A DNA stretch of 64,000 nucleotides from Clostridiales bacterium (GTDB lineage: Bacteria; Actinomycetota; Coriobacteriia; Anaerosomatales; SLCP01). The position numbers were made by a program, and so were the translations under genes. The notes under the pieces were generated by a model that saw only the letters and a program-made list of their open reading frames with translations, was not told the origin of the DNA and ran no database searches. The stretch spans positions 92,010-156,009 of the forward strand of contig JAGXSG010000016.1 in the NCBI GenBank assembly GCA_018333995.1, given 5' to 3'. This document shows positions 51,314 through 61,825 of the stretch, piece by piece; position 1 is the stretch's first letter; each line of letters starts with the position of its first letter.

Positions 51314-51991
51314 CTACCAGCCCGGCGGGATGACAGCGATCATCACAGCCAGCACGTGACACGCGCTGCCCCCGAGTACGAAAAAGTGCCAGACCGCATG
51401 GGTGTATGGCACGCGCTTGAGCACGTAGAAGATGGTTCCCACGGTGTAGGCAAGACCGCCCGCGATGAGCAACCACAGCCCAGCAGGTGCCAGGTTCTCG
51501 GCGAGCGGGCCGATGGCAAAGATCGCGAGCCACCCCATGCCCAGATAGATAAGCGCCGAGAGCCACTTGGGCCGGTATGTCCATGCCGCCTCGACCGCGA
51601 TTCCAAGGATCGCCAACGTCCAGACGATCGCAAAAAGCCACCAGCCTCCGTCGTCCCGCAGCGTGACGAGTGTGAACGGCGTGTATGTGCCCGCGATCAG
51701 CAGGTAGATGCCGGCGTGGTCCAACACCTTGAACACATGTTTCACGCGCGGCCACGGGAAGCTGTGATAGAGAGTCGACATCGTGTAGAGCAAAACGAGA
51801 GCGACGCCAAACACGAGCGCGGCGGCGAGGCGCCATCCGTCACCGTAGCGTGCGGCAAAGTAAACGAGCAGCGTTAAAGCAGCGACGCTCATGACCGCGC
51901 CCGCACCGTGCGTCACGCAGTTCGCGATTTCCTCGCCGAGGCTGTAAGGCCGCTTAGACCGGCCGTCACTTCTGCACGCCGTCGCGCTCAC
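51314..51991 (-). CDS. Hemolysin III-family (PAQR/YqfA-like) membrane protein
   Basis: A 225-residue, seven-helix membrane protein. Hemolysin III signatures are SLGEEIANCVTHGAGAV, STLYHSF with the conserved Ser and His, DHAGIYLLIAGTYTPF and the C-terminal HAVWHFFVLGGSACH. These residues form the metal site shared with PAQR receptors and alkaline ceramidases. GTG 51991 has GGAG about 4 bases upstream; a longer start is possible. Function in bacteria is not settled. Confidence 0.9.
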   Translation of the reverse strand: MSATACRSDGRSKRPYSLGEEIANCVTHGAGAVMSVAALTLLVYFAARYGDGWRLAAALVFGVALVLLYTMSTLYHSFPWPRVKHVFKVLDHAGIYLLIAGTYTPFTLVTLRDDGGWWLFAIVWTLAILGIAVEAAWTYRPKWLSALIYLGMGWLAIFAIGPLAENLAPAGLWLLIAGGLAYTVGTIFYVLKRVPYTHAVWHFFVLGGSACHVLAVMIAVIPPGW

Positions 51992-52251
51992 AACACTCCG
52001 TCCCCGCACCCAGTGTTCAAGATGTGATGCTACCACGGGTACGCCGCTCATGCGTGGTTCTTGCGGTCGAACACCGGCACAACCCGCTAAGTGCTCGCAT
52101 GCGCCGCTTGTCGGCATCAAAATCGCGACGGTTGACCGTTCGTCGCGCTCGGACTTCCCTTCGCGACGAAGTGTGTCGATTATCCCAATAGAGTGCTTTA
52201 ATCGGGTGCGTTTCGCTTGGCTCGTATCAGGGGCGTCCAGGAGCTCTGCGC

Positions 52252-54561
52252 ATGGCCATGTTCTTTACCACTTCCGCTCGCCGCCGCGCGACGGCCGCCG
52301 TCGCGTTCCTCATCGCGCTCTGCGCGTTTCTCGCCGCTCCTCTCCCGGCCCTCGGGCTACTCGTCGAGATGGAGGTCGAGGAACTCTCGGCTGCCGCTCG
52401 TGATGTCGTGGTAGGCGCCGTGCTCGCCACGGCGTCTCGCGCCGATGCCGAGCACGGAATCGTCACCCAGGTCACCGTAAGGACTGAGCACGCCCTGAAG
52501 GGGGCGCGAAGTGGTGACGTGACCTTCCGAGTACCGGGAGGAACGCTCGATGGGCGCGTGGTCTACGTACCCGACGCACCGGTGTTCACCTCCGGGGAGC
52601 GCGTCGTAGTCTTCCTCGACCGCTTCGGACGGGTTGTCGGCGGACGGCAAGGACGTCTCGGAGTGATCGGCGAGCGCGTGCCTGAGGCGGGAAGCACCCT
52701 TAGCCGGATACAAGCCCGCGTGACCGGCGTGCCGTACACCGGGGCGGCATGTCACGGCGGCGGAACTACAGCGGCACAGACCAACCAGATGGAGGCCGCT
52801 GCGTCAGGAACGGTAATCGCTGCTGCTTCAGGACCGGTTATTTCCGGAATCACCCCCGGTACGGCCGCAGCGGGAATCGGCGACGAAGTCACCATCGTCG
52901 GCAGCGGCTTTGGCTCCCTGCGAGGCGAGGTTCGCTTCTCCACCAGGAGCGGAGGACACATCACGGGCGATGTGATCTCCTGGAGCGCCTCGACCATCCG
53001 TGTACGCGTTCCCGCCCGTCGCCACTCGGAACCCGTAGCGAGTTCCCTCGTCGCCGCCTCGAGTGGGCCGGTGCGCGTAGTCACGAGCACAGGCGCTGTC
53101 TCCGCGGGGCACGAGTTCACTGTGACGTTCGCGTACGGCGGCGCAAAGTGGACCACGCCCGTTAGAGAGTTCTACTACGACGCGAGCGGTGACACATCGG
53201 GAGGACTTGCAGCTGTGCGGGCTGCCGCCCAGACGTGGTCGGCGGCGAGCGGCCTGGAGCTTCGCTACGCTGGTCTCAACTGGTTGAACACGGCAAACCA
53301 CCAAAGTGAGGTGGGCTGGCGTCGGCTCGAAGAAGGCGTACTGGGCCGAGCACATCTCCTGTTCTTCGCGAGCACCGGCGTGATGGTATCAGCGGACATG
53401 TCGCTTAACACGCTGTACAGCTGGGGTGATGGAAGCGGTGGGTCGCGCGACATTGAAAGCGTCGCGCTCCACGAGTTCGGCCACTGGCTGGTGCTGCTCG
53501 ACCTATACGGTGAGGCCGACAAGCCCAAAGTCATGTACGGCTTGTACTCCACACCCAAACGGAACCTGCACGAGGCAGACTTCGCAGGCGTGCAGTGGCT
53601 CTACGGTGCCGGTGCCGGCCCTGATGTAGTGCGAGTCGCGGGATCGAACCGCTACGAAACCGCGCTCGCGACCTCCCGCACAAACTTCGCGGATGGCTCT
53701 GCGCGCGACGTCGTGATCGCTTCTGGTGCCAGCTTCCCGGACGCGTTGTCGGCGTCTGGACTCGCTGGCTCTTTTGGATCCCCCCTGCTTCTCACCCCTC
53801 CCACGACGCTCAACGCCGGCCTCCCCGCGGAGCTCGCCCGCCTGGGGGCGACTCGGGTATGGCTCGTAGGCGGGACCGCGGCGATCTCGGCGGGTGTTGA
53901 AGAAGCGATCCGGGGGCTCGGGTTGGCGGTCGAGCGTGTCTCGGGCGAGGACCGCTACGGGACCGCGGCAAACGTCGCGCGCGCGATCGCCTCGGTGCGC
54001 GGAGCTTCGTTTGCCAACGCCGCATTCGTCGCGCGGGGAGACGATTTTGCTGACGCGCTCGCGGTAGCACCGTACGCGTACCGCTTAAACAAGCCAGTGC
54101 TTCTCGTACGTCCGGCGGACACCAGCTACGACACCCAGGACGCCATAACCCAGCTTGGAATCACCGAGCTTACGCTGGTCGGAGGCACGGGGGCCATCTC
54201 CACGGATGTCGCGACTGAGCTCGCGCTCCTTTCTGGCGGCACGCCGGTACGGCTTAGCGGGGCGACTCGCTACAGCACCGCACAATCGGTCGTCCAGCAC
54301 GCGATCGCCAACGGGTGGGCTTCGCCCGCCGAGGTCGGCGTCACCGCGGGCAACAACTTCCCCGACGCTCTCGGCGGCGGCGCGGCGATGGGCGCCAACG
54401 GCGGCATCATCCTCCTGACCCCTCCGGAGGCATTGTGCTCACACGCGCGGGGGACGCTGGACGCGCACGCTGCCGCGGTGAGACGGGTACAGATCTTCGG
54501 AGGCCAAAACGCGGTCGGCTCGGCCGTCTACGCGGAAGTGACCCAGGCGGTCGGCTACTGA
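52252..54561 (+). CDS. Secreted matrixin-like metalloprotease with TIG domain and three CWB2 repeats
   Basis: A 769-residue exported protein. A signal peptide ([23 protein letters not shown]) is followed by an N-terminal beta region (30-190) and an IPT/TIG domain (about 200-285; [25 protein letters not shown] seen as SGITPGTA and TIVGSGFG). A metalloprotease domain (about 300-450) has [11 protein letters not shown], an HExxHxxxxxD zinc site, and a VMYG Met-turn-like segment. Three cell-wall-binding repeats type 2 (about 460-769) begin [16 protein letters not shown] and [11 protein letters not shown]2 triplets attach to secondary wall polymers, so the protease is probably held on the cell surface. 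It has its own promoter region. Substrate unknown. Confidence 0.9.
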   Translation: MAMFFTTSARRRATAAVAFLIALCAFLAAPLPALGLLVEMEVEELSAAARDVVVGAVLATASRADAEHGIVTQVTVRTEHALKGARSGDVTFRVPGGTLDGRVVYVPDAPVFTSGERVVVFLDRFGRVVGGRQGRLGVIGERVPEAGSTLSRIQARVTGVPYTGAACHGGGTTAAQTNQMEAAASGTVIAAASGPVISGITPGTAAAGIGDEVTIVGSGFGSLRGEVRFSTRSGGHITGDVISWSASTIRVRVPARRHSEPVASSLVAASSGPVRVVTSTGAVSAGHEFTVTFAYGGAKWTTPVREFYYDASGDTSGGLAAVRAAAQTWSAASGLELRYAGLNWLNTANHQSEVGWRRLEEGVLGRAHLLFFASTGVMVSADMSLNTLYSWGDGSGGSRDIESVALHEFGHWLVLLDLYGEADKPKVMYGLYSTPKRNLHEADFAGVQWLYGAGAGPDVVRVAGSNRYETALATSRTNFADGSARDVVIASGASFPDALSASGLAGSFGSPLLLTPPTTLNAGLPAELARLGATRVWLVGGTAAISAGVEEAIRGLGLAVERVSGEDRYGTAANVARAIASVRGASFANAAFVARGDDFADALAVAPYAYRLNKPVLLVRPADTSYDTQDAITQLGITELTLVGGTGAISTDVATELALLSGGTPVRLSGATRYSTAQSVVQHAIANGWASPAEVGVTAGNNFPDALGGGAAMGANGGIILLTPPEALCSHARGTLDAHAAAVRRVQIFGGQNAVGSAVYAEVTQAVGY

Positions 54562-54632
54562 TCCGCATCGCGTCGTTCACGCTCTCACGCGCGCGGCGGT
54601 CTCGTCGGCAGTCAGAACGGGAGGCGCGCAAC

Positions 54633-54920
54633 ATGGAGAACGCGACGCATAGGGCGCACGTCTGGGTGAGCGGACGGGTGCAAGGCGTCTGCTTCCGCGC
54701 CGCCACGAACGCTGAGGCGGTGCGCCTCGGCGTATCTGGATGGGTGCGTAATCTGCCGGACGGGCGGGTAGAGGCGGTACTTGAAGGCTCTCCAGAAGCG
54801 GTCGCCGCAGCTATCGAGTGGTGCCGCACCGGTCCGCCGCGGGCGGCGGTCGCCTCGGTAGAGGTAATCGCGGAGGATCCGGAGGGGCTCTCAGGATTTG
54901 GGAGCGGTCCCCCGCTGTAG
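54633..54920 (+). CDS. acyP: Acylphosphatase
   Basis: A 95-residue enzyme of the acylphosphatase family that hydrolyses carboxyl-phosphate bonds. The active-site arginine loop is GRVQGVCFR, followed by [18 protein letters not shown] with the catalytic Asn. One atypical point is Cys in place of Gly/Phe at VCFR. GGGAGG lies 7-9 bases upstream of the ATG. It follows the metalloprotease on the same strand. Confidence 0.94.
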   Translation: MENATHRAHVWVSGRVQGVCFRAATNAEAVRLGVSGWVRNLPDGRVEAVLEGSPEAVAAAIEWCRTGPPRAAVASVEVIAEDPEGLSGFGSGPPL

Positions 54921-54979
54921 GCACGTCCCGGTACCCGTGGATGCCGCCCCTGCGCGCCGCCCGCCATCCGCCGCCCGCC

Positions 54980-55903
54980 TCACGTCGAGCGCGCAGACAC
55001 CCGCTGAACTCCTTTCGCGTTTACTACCACCACCCCTGCAAGCGAGATGAGTCCTCCGGCGATGGTGAGGAGTGCGGGTATCTCGGCGAGCCAGAACCAC
55101 GCGATTATTACCGCGATGACAGGTTGCGCGTAGAGGAAGCTGGAGAGCAACGATGCCGGCATGCGCGCAAGCGCGTACGACCAGAGCGCGTAGGCGATAG
55201 CGCCAGGAAACACGCCCAGGTAGAGGACGGACAACGTCGCCGAGTGTGAGGCGACTTGGTGCTGCTCGATCAGACCCGGAGCGAACACCAGCATCGGCAC
55301 CGTGCCAGCCCAAATCGCGTACGCGGTGAACTCAAGCGCCGAGTACTTCTTGAGCAGCGGTTTGGAGACGATGAAATAGAGCGCGGTGGCCATCGCGGCG
55401 AGTAGCACGAGGAGTGCGGCCGGCTCAAAGGACACCGTTCCGCCCTCGCCAAACGCGATAAGCGCGACGCCAAGAAACGAGACGGTCACGCCGCTCCAAC
55501 CCCACCCGGAGAGGCGCTCCCCAAGAAACATCGTCGAGAGGACCGCGGTAAAAATCGGGTTCGCCGAGATGATGAGGCTCGCCGCGCCGGCCGTCACCGT
55601 CAGCTCTCCAAAGTTGAGTGCGACATGGTAGACGGTGATGCCCAGGAGTCCGGCGAGGGCTATGTGCCAGATGTCGCGCGGGTCGGGTGCACGCATCCGC
55701 GTTGCGAGCGCCCACGCAGCCAACACCATCGACGCGGTCAGAAACCTGCCAAGGGCAACTTCGCCGGCACCATACCCCAAAGCGTCGGCTCCACCATGGC
55801 CTCCAAACGCAGCCCGGATCCCCGCGAAGGCGGACGCCCAAAACAGGAGCGCCGCCACGATGGCGCCCCACACCTTCGGGTCACGTTTCCACTCGGATTG
55901 CAC
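54980..55903 (-). CDS. EamA/DMT-superfamily transporter
   Basis: A 307-residue protein with ten membrane helices in two five-helix EamA repeats. The second half repeats the pattern of the first: LLFWASAFAGIRAAF near the start, NPIFTAVLSTMFLGERL at the end of repeat one, and QPVIAVIIAWFWLAEIP at the end of repeat two. It is probably a metabolite or drug exporter with unknown substrate. GTG 55903 has GAGGAG upstream. It is downstream of the antiporter operon on the same strand but 108 bases away. Confidence 0.9.
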   Translation of the reverse strand: MQSEWKRDPKVWGAIVAALLFWASAFAGIRAAFGGHGGADALGYGAGEVALGRFLTASMVLAAWALATRMRAPDPRDIWHIALAGLLGITVYHVALNFGELTVTAGAASLIISANPIFTAVLSTMFLGERLSGWGWSGVTVSFLGVALIAFGEGGTVSFEPAALLVLLAAMATALYFIVSKPLLKKYSALEFTAYAIWAGTVPMLVFAPGLIEQHQVASHSATLSVLYLGVFPGAIAYALWSYALARMPASLLSSFLYAQPVIAVIIAWFWLAEIPALLTIAGGLISLAGVVVVNAKGVQRVSARST

Positions 55904-56011
55904 CGCGCTCCTCTAACCATCTCAAACGGTCAGACGTGTAATCGTGGCGGAGCAGAAAGCTAATCGCAAGCACTCTAAACGCCACGTCGAGGCGGTGGGA
56001 CGCCTCCGCGA

Positions 56012-57754
56012 TCACCGCATGAAAGCCATCAGCAAGACGAGCAACGTCAGTACGCCAGCGGTGAGCATCGCAACCGCCCATACGAGCAGCCCTGCCTCGG
56101 CCCGCCCTACCGCTTCGAGCAGAGCGCCCGCAAACGCGCGTGTGGGAAAGCGGGATTCCGTCGCAACTTTGCCGGCATCCGGTCTGGTGGTCGAGACGTC
56201 ACGTGCTTCAACAAACTTATGCGCGGCGGAGAAGACCGGTGCCCAGACGTCCCCGGGCGGGATCGTCCCGGCGATGCGGCCCACAGTCGCTCGGGCAGCC
56301 CACGCCGTGCTCGCGAGCGCGACTCCGAGCAACACCGGCCACGTCGCAAGCCACACGTACGCCGAGGTGAGCGAGGTCTTCGCCGCGTACGCGACACCCT
56401 CGGCCGGCCATACCCACAACGCGGCGGCCACACCGGCAAGCAGTGCCGCCCATGCGGCGAAGGCGATCACGGGACGGCTCGGTGTCTTCGTGGGCGCGCC
56501 TTCTGACAGCTGCGTCGTAGCCACGGATCGCCTAGAGCTCCACGCAAGGTAGCAGAAGCGAACCACGAGCACCGTCGTGCCCGCCGCGGCGAGCGGAAGC
56601 GCGATCTCAAGGACGCGGAGCCACGCTCCGGGCGCGAAAGCTGTCGAGCTCTTGAGTGCGATCTTTGCGACAGCACCGCTCGTCAACGGAAGCCCGGCGA
56701 GCGCGAGGGCCGGGAGCGCGAGCCCAACGATCACCCAGCCGCGCCGTGCTGTACGCGCGGCGATATCTCCACCTAAAAAGAGCGCGGCTTTTGCAAGACC
56801 GTGATGCACCGCGTAGATCGTCACTGCGGACACCGCCACAGGCCACGCTTCGCTCGACGTCAACCCGGCGCCCACAGCTACGGTCATCAGACCGAACTGA
56901 CTCACGCTGGAGTATGCGAGCACCACGGCGGGCACGCGCTGGGCGACCCCTGCGAGCACGCCACCAAACGCGGCCAACAAGCCCAGAGCCATCACCGCAA
57001 CACCGATGCTTGCCGGGATGCTCTCCGTCCCCGGAACGAATCTGATGACGCCGAGCACTCCCGACGTGCTCATCGCGCCGCTGAGCGCGGCTGCCGCAGC
57101 GGGAGGGGCCGCAGCGTACGCAATAGGCATCCACCCATGAAGGCCCGGCGTGCCCACCTTAATGCCAAACGCGAGCAGTATGAGAACGGTAGCGCCTACA
57201 ATGTGCTCCACTCCGCCTGCGGCGAGCAAGAAGAACCCCGACAGGAGAACGGCCTCGCCCACAACGGTGAACGACAGGTAGACGCGACCAGCGCGCATGC
57301 CGCTCTCGAAGGTCTCCTCGGCGGGGTGCGTAACGAGCGCGTAGGTGGAGAGTGCCATGAGCGAGAAGAGCGTGTAGAAGGTAGCGGGATCACTTGTCAC
57401 GGTGAGCGCGAGGTTGCCCGCCATCGCAAGCGCGAAGAAGCCAAAGAAGCGCTCACGCCGGTGGTGCACTGTCGCGTACGCGTACGTGCCTGCCGCCACC
57501 CAGATGAATGCCGTGAGAAGCAGGAACGTCCGGGACGTGGGATCGAGCACTACATGCGCGCCGGTGCCGAGCCATGTAAGCGCAGCCGAGCCGTCCGGCG
57601 CGAAGACGCCAGCCAGCAGAGCAGGCAGCGCGGCGGCGGCGGAAAGCAGCGGAGCGATGCGTCGCGTGACGGGCGTTGCGCACGCGGCGGCAGCGATGAG
57701 CGGCAGCAGGGCCGCCGCGAACGCAATGAGCGCGCCGCTGGCCTCATATGTCAT
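56012..57754 (-). CDS. Third antiporter-like (NuoL/HyfB/MrpD family) subunit, degenerate channel residues
   Basis: A 580-residue membrane protein with about 14-15 helices, homologous to the two upstream antiporter subunits. The central helix-7 lysine is kept (FGIKVGTPGLHGWMP). The key helix-5 glutamate (YEI in its neighbour) is Ser in FYTLFSLMALSTYALV, and the helix-8 lysine (VVKAG) is replaced in AMSTSGVLGV. A long C-terminal region contains an amphipathic linker (AAHKFVEARDVSTTRPDAGK) and a final helix. It ends the operon. It may be structural rather than proton-pumping. I chose ATG 57754 over GTG 57766. Confidence 0.82.
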   Translation of the reverse strand: MTYEASGALIAFAAALLPLIAAAACATPVTRRIAPLLSAAAALPALLAGVFAPDGSAALTWLGTGAHVVLDPTSRTFLLLTAFIWVAAGTYAYATVHHRRERFFGFFALAMAGNLALTVTSDPATFYTLFSLMALSTYALVTHPAEETFESGMRAGRVYLSFTVVGEAVLLSGFFLLAAGGVEHIVGATVLILLAFGIKVGTPGLHGWMPIAYAAAPPAAAAALSGAMSTSGVLGVIRFVPGTESIPASIGVAVMALGLLAAFGGVLAGVAQRVPAVVLAYSSVSQFGLMTVAVGAGLTSSEAWPVAVSAVTIYAVHHGLAKAALFLGGDIAARTARRGWVIVGLALPALALAGLPLTSGAVAKIALKSSTAFAPGAWLRVLEIALPLAAAGTTVLVVRFCYLAWSSRRSVATTQLSEGAPTKTPSRPVIAFAAWAALLAGVAAALWVWPAEGVAYAAKTSLTSAYVWLATWPVLLGVALASTAWAARATVGRIAGTIPPGDVWAPVFSAAHKFVEARDVSTTRPDAGKVATESRFPTRAFAGALLEAVGRAEAGLLVWAVAMLTAGVLTLLVLLMAFMR

Positions 57755-57770
57755 CACGCTGTCCACCGCA

Positions 57771-59270
57771 TCACGCCCCCATCGCCGCGATGAAGCTGGC
57801 CCAGCGGGCCGGCGAGAACACCGTGGTCGCGAAGATGCCCATCAGCAGACCCGCAAGCGCAGTGATGATGAGCGGTACCACCATCCTCAAATCGGCCTCA
57901 GCCCGACCGGATCCCGGGCCGTCTGCCCACTCGGCGCGTGGCGTCCTGAAATACGCTCTGTGGATGATGGGAAAAAAGTACGCGGCATTGAGCACGCTGC
58001 TCGCTGCGAGCACGGCGAGCACCCATCCCGCGCCAGCGTCGAGCGCTCCGGCCCCAAGCATCCACTTGGTCGTAAACCCAGCGGCCGGCGGAATACCTAC
58101 TATTCCGAGTGCCGCAACAGAAAACGCGGCCATCGTGAGCGGCATGCGGCGGCTGAGGCCGTCGAACTGGCTTACGCGGTACGCCTTGACCTCCTCGGCC
58201 ACGACTCCGGCCGTGAAAAACATGGTGATCTTGAGGGCGGCATGGTGCGCAAGATGCGCTATCCCGGCCGCCACCGCGAGCGGCGATAGCAGCGCCACAC
58301 CCAGCACTACATACGACAGTTGCGCAACCGTGGAAAACGCGAGGCGCTTCTTGAGATCATCTTGGACGAGCGCGCGCACTGAGCCATAAATGATCGTGAA
58401 CGCGGCGAGCGCGGCTAGTGGCACTGTCACGCCAAGGAGCGCCGCGACCGGGCCGTACACGTCGAGCACGATTCTCGCGACGCCAAACACGCCCGCCTTC
58501 ACAACCGCGACCGCGTGCAGAAGGGAACTCACCGGCGCCGGAGCGACCATCGCGGCGGGAAGCCAGCCGTGCAGCGGAAAGATGGCGGCCTTAACGCCAA
58601 CGCCGAGCATGAGCAACGCGAAGATGATGATGAGCTGGGTCCCGTGCGTCTCCGCGAGCCCAACCGGCAAGGCTCCGCCGGGCGTGAATGGCACCGGACC
58701 CGCGAGCACGTGCAGCCAGACAACACCAAGCGCAAGCGCGGCGCCTGCGGGAAGCGCGTACGCCAGGTACGTCCGGCCACCCTTGAGCGCCGCCGGTGTC
58801 CCGGAGTGCACGACGAGCGGATAGGTTGCGAGAGTAAGAATCTCGTAGAAGATGAAGAAGGTGAGGAGGTTCTCGGAAAGGGCGATACCGATCGCCGACC
58901 CCACGCATATCGAGAAAAAGCCGAAGAATCGCGCCCTGTCGGCGGCGTGCGACATGTATCCGATAGCGTAGACGGTGGTTGCGAGCCACAACACGCCCGC
59001 AACGGTGGCGAAAAGCGCCCCGAGCATGTCCGCTCGCAGCCCCATCCCGATGTCGAGGAGCTCAATGCCCGCCGAGACGGGCATGCCAAGCGTGCCCGTG
59101 CGCCACGCCGAGACCGCCACCGCAAGCACGGCCACCACGGTGATCAGCGCGCCGGTCAGGTTCGCCGCCGAGCGTGCCGCTCCACGTGCTTCGCCTGCCG
59201 CAAACACCGCGGCGGCGGTCGCGAACGGCGCTGAAACAGCGGTCACGAGGGCTACCGTCTCCCAACTCAT
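57771..59270 (-). CDS. Second Mrp-type antiporter subunit D (NuoM/N-like)
   Basis: A 499-residue membrane protein with about 14 helices. Proton-path residues are present: Glu in FFIFYEILTLATYP, Lys in GVGVKAAIFPLHGWLP, and Lys in HAVAVVKAGVFGVARI, with the late LAHHAALKITMFF. It is very similar in plan to the first subunit. Its ATG overlaps that gene's stop by 4 bases. A second MrpD-like chain occurs in expanded Mrp/Mbh-type complexes. Confidence 0.9.
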   Translation of the reverse strand: MSWETVALVTAVSAPFATAAAVFAAGEARGAARSAANLTGALITVVAVLAVAVSAWRTGTLGMPVSAGIELLDIGMGLRADMLGALFATVAGVLWLATTVYAIGYMSHAADRARFFGFFSICVGSAIGIALSENLLTFFIFYEILTLATYPLVVHSGTPAALKGGRTYLAYALPAGAALALGVVWLHVLAGPVPFTPGGALPVGLAETHGTQLIIIFALLMLGVGVKAAIFPLHGWLPAAMVAPAPVSSLLHAVAVVKAGVFGVARIVLDVYGPVAALLGVTVPLAALAAFTIIYGSVRALVQDDLKKRLAFSTVAQLSYVVLGVALLSPLAVAAGIAHLAHHAALKITMFFTAGVVAEEVKAYRVSQFDGLSRRMPLTMAAFSVAALGIVGIPPAAGFTTKWMLGAGALDAGAGWVLAVLAASSVLNAAYFFPIIHRAYFRTPRAEWADGPGSGRAEADLRMVVPLIITALAGLLMGIFATTVFSPARWASFIAAMGA

Positions 59271-60763
59271 GGCGTCATCCCCGGCCCTGCGAACGGCGCC
59301 CCGACCGCCATGAGATCGAGAAGGGGTTGCGCAACGATTCCAAGCGCCAGCGCGCCGACCGCGAGAGCGAGGGCCACAAGTTCCATCGTGCGCAACGACG
59401 CGGTTCTGCCAGCGTCAACCACGATGTCCCCACCGGGGGCATCCGCCCTCCCAAATGCGGGTCCGATCACGCGAGCCATGTAGAGAGCCGCGAGTAGGCC
59501 GCCTGTCAGAACTACCGCCGCCCACCACCACGCGCCAGATTCGATCGCCGCAGTAATGTAGAGCCACTTGACGACGAACCCGCCACTCGGCGGCAGTCCC
59601 ATCATCGTGACGCCAGCAAACCCGAACGCCATCACCGCGAGCGGCGAGCGGCGAGCAAGACCCGCAAGCCCATCGAGTCGATCGTGGCCGAGGCGAACAA
59701 GCACCGCCCCGGCGGCGAGGAACATGCCGCCCTTCGCAAGCGCGTGCGACACGACGTGGAAGACTCCCGCGCTCCACGCGTCCGCAGCGTATCCTCCCCC
59801 GGCCGTGACGATTGGAAAGAGGATAAACAGGTAGCCTACTTGCGCTACAGTCGAATACGCGACGAGCATCTTGAGTCGCACTTGACGTAGCGCCTGCAGA
59901 GAACCCCAGACGATCGCGACGGCCCCAAGCACGCCCAGCATGAGACCCGCGCCGGGGATGTATGAGGGGTCAGCCACCTCGGTCCACAGTCGCAGCAGGA
60001 TGTAAAACGAGCCCTTGATGACGAGCGCTGAGAGCGCAGCGCTCACCGGTGACGGTGCGTTGGCGTGCGCGGGAGGAAGCCAAAAATGCAGCGGGAAGAG
60101 CGCCGTCTTCATCATCATGCCAACGGTGATGAGCGCGAAAGCCGCTTGGCCTGTGACGCTTACCTCAATGACATCGGCGAGCGAACGCATGTCGAGCACA
60201 CCAAAGGCCCCGTACAGGAGTCCGACCCCGAGCAGGTAGAAGAGCGAACCCAGGATCGCCGCGAGCAGGTAGCGCATCGCCGCAATGAGGGTTTCTCGGC
60301 GGCCTGACAGGCTCACCAGCGCAACCGCAGACACAGTCACGAGCTCAAGGCACACGTAGAGGTTGAACACGTCACCGGAGAGAAAGAGTGCGGCCATCGA
60401 GGCGAGCAGGAACAACCAGAGCGACCAGAAGAACCGGTACCGGTCCGCGTCGGTGAAGTACGCGAGCGCGTACACCGTGATACCGAGACCCACCACGGAA
60501 GTGATGAGAACGAAGGTGGCCGAGAGGCCATCCGCGACGAGGGAGATGCCGAGCGGAGCCTCCCATCCGCCAATCTGATAGACGCTTTCGCCGCGCTCGG
60601 CCACCGATAGGGCTAGCGCGGACGCGGCCACAACAAAGAGTAGCGATGTGACGAGGGCGATCGGTTTTCCCCATCGGAAGCCCGCGAGAAACGCGATAGG
60701 CGCACCGGCGAGTGGAACGGAGATCGCGAGCGCCGACAAGTGTGGCAGTATCGCCTCAGTCAC
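59267..60763 (-). CDS. First Mrp-type antiporter subunit D (MnhD/MrpD)
   Basis: A 498-residue membrane protein with 14 helices. The proton-path residues are Glu in LYVCLELVTVSAVALVSL, Lys in GMMMKTALFPLHFWLPPAHA, and Lys in LVIKGSFYILLRL; HALAKGGMF follows. These are the standard MrpD/NuoM positions. GTG 60763 has GGAGG six bases upstream and overlaps the mrpC stop by 8 bases. It takes part in Na+/H+ exchange with the small Mrp subunits. Confidence 0.92.
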   Translation of the reverse strand: MTEAILPHLSALAISVPLAGAPIAFLAGFRWGKPIALVTSLLFVVAASALALSVAERGESVYQIGGWEAPLGISLVADGLSATFVLITSVVGLGITVYALAYFTDADRYRFFWSLWLFLLASMAALFLSGDVFNLYVCLELVTVSAVALVSLSGRRETLIAAMRYLLAAILGSLFYLLGVGLLYGAFGVLDMRSLADVIEVSVTGQAAFALITVGMMMKTALFPLHFWLPPAHANAPSPVSAALSALVIKGSFYILLRLWTEVADPSYIPGAGLMLGVLGAVAIVWGSLQALRQVRLKMLVAYSTVAQVGYLFILFPIVTAGGGYAADAWSAGVFHVVSHALAKGGMFLAAGAVLVRLGHDRLDGLAGLARRSPLAVMAFGFAGVTMMGLPPSGGFVVKWLYITAAIESGAWWWAAVVLTGGLLAALYMARVIGPAFGRADAPGGDIVVDAGRTASLRTMELVALALAVGALALGIVAQPLLDLMAVGAPFAGPGMTP

Positions 60764-61100
60764 GGGACGCCTCCGATGATGCGGCGCCGTGATCCAGCAT
60801 GTCTTCCGGATCGAGAACCGCACTTCCGGTCACCGAGTAAATGCGCTTCGCGAGCGCGAGCGCATACGAAGTCATGCTCACCGCAACGACGATTCCGGTC
60901 AGTACCATCGCGTGCGGAACCGGGTCGGGATCCGGGCCGTACACACGCCTTGCGATCCCTACGAGAATCAGGAATATCCCGCTGCTCATGATGTTGAGCG
61001 CGAGGATCTTGTGAAGCAAGTGCGGTCTTGTCATGAGCCCGTACAGCGAAAACGCGAACAGCGCGGCACCGGCCACCGCGTAAAGGTCGGTTTGACTCAT
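60756..61100 (-). CDS. mnhC: Mrp antiporter subunit C (NuoK-like)
   Basis: A 114-residue, three-helix protein. The NuoK/MrpC pattern is clear: a first helix LYAVAGAALFAFSLYGLM, then HKILALNIMSSGIFLILVGI and the PDPVPHAMVLTGIVVAVSMTSYALALA block (seen as PVPHAMVLTGIVV). The conserved proline-rich turn before the third helix is typical. It overlaps the next two genes by a few bases. Confidence 0.93.
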   Translation of the reverse strand: MSQTDLYAVAGAALFAFSLYGLMTRPHLLHKILALNIMSSGIFLILVGIARRVYGPDPDPVPHAMVLTGIVVAVSMTSYALALAKRIYSVTGSAVLDPEDMLDHGAASSEASRD

Positions 61101-61825
61101 CCGCGATCCGTCTCCATGAGCTCAGTGCGCTCGTCGATAGGCGTAGCGGACGCGAAGAACAGGCTTACCAAGATGGCGCCTATTGAGACGGTAAGCCACG
61201 TCTCGAGGAGAAGCATGAGGGTCTTTGCATGCTCGCGCGGATACTCGAGAAACGCGCCGCCGACCATCATCCCACCCAGTGCGATGGCCACGAAAACGAT
61301 GAAGCCAACGGCGATGACCGCGCGCAGCGCCAAGTGGCTCACCCATGCGGGGCGGCCGTAGCCGGACAACGTGAGCAGCACGCCGGCGGCTCCTATCAAC
61401 GAACCAGCCTGAAACGCTCCACCCGGGGCATGCTCTCCTGCCCACAGCAAATATCCGGCGACGAGCACCATCACGGGAGCGAGCAGGCGAGTAAGCGCCG
61501 AGAGGATCGGATCGGCTTGCCTCGCGAGCGGCTTCCAAGCGCTTGCGTGTGATCCGCCCACGGCCATCACTCCTACCGCGGCGAGCACAAGCACAGCAAT
61601 CTCGAGCAGCGTATCGTAGCCTCTGAAGTTGAGCAGGCACGCGGTGACGGCGTTTGTCACCCCGCTCTCGGGCAGCCTTTCCGCGACAAGCGGAGCGAGC
61701 CCGGTCTCCCCCTCGGGAATGGCGAGGGTGGCCTGGATGAGCAGTGCGCCAAACGCTACACATACCCCTCCCGCGACGACTCGGACGCCGAGGGGGCTCT
61801 TTGGCAGGGCGTCGACGGCCTTCAC
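61097..61825 (-). CDS. Mrp antiporter subunit B-type protein with an MrpA C-terminal-like extension
   Basis: A 242-residue membrane protein with seven or so helices. The N-terminal half (LRGYD-like NFRGYDTLLEIAVLVLAAVGV) resembles the MbhE/MrpA C-terminal piece. The second half (LLAPVMVLVAGYLLWAGEHAPGGAFQAG seen as WAGEHAPGGAFQ) is MnhB with its conserved GHxxPGGGF-like motif. Fusion of these two segments is common where a full MrpA is absent. ATG 61825 overlaps the upstream stop by 4 bases. Confidence 0.85.
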   Translation of the reverse strand: MKAVDALPKSPLGVRVVAGGVCVAFGALLIQATLAIPEGETGLAPLVAERLPESGVTNAVTACLLNFRGYDTLLEIAVLVLAAVGVMAVGGSHASAWKPLARQADPILSALTRLLAPVMVLVAGYLLWAGEHAPGGAFQAGSLIGAAGVLLTLSGYGRPAWVSHLALRAVIAVGFIVFVAIALGGMMVGGAFLEYPREHAKTLMLLLETWLTVSIGAILVSLFFASATPIDERTELMETDRG

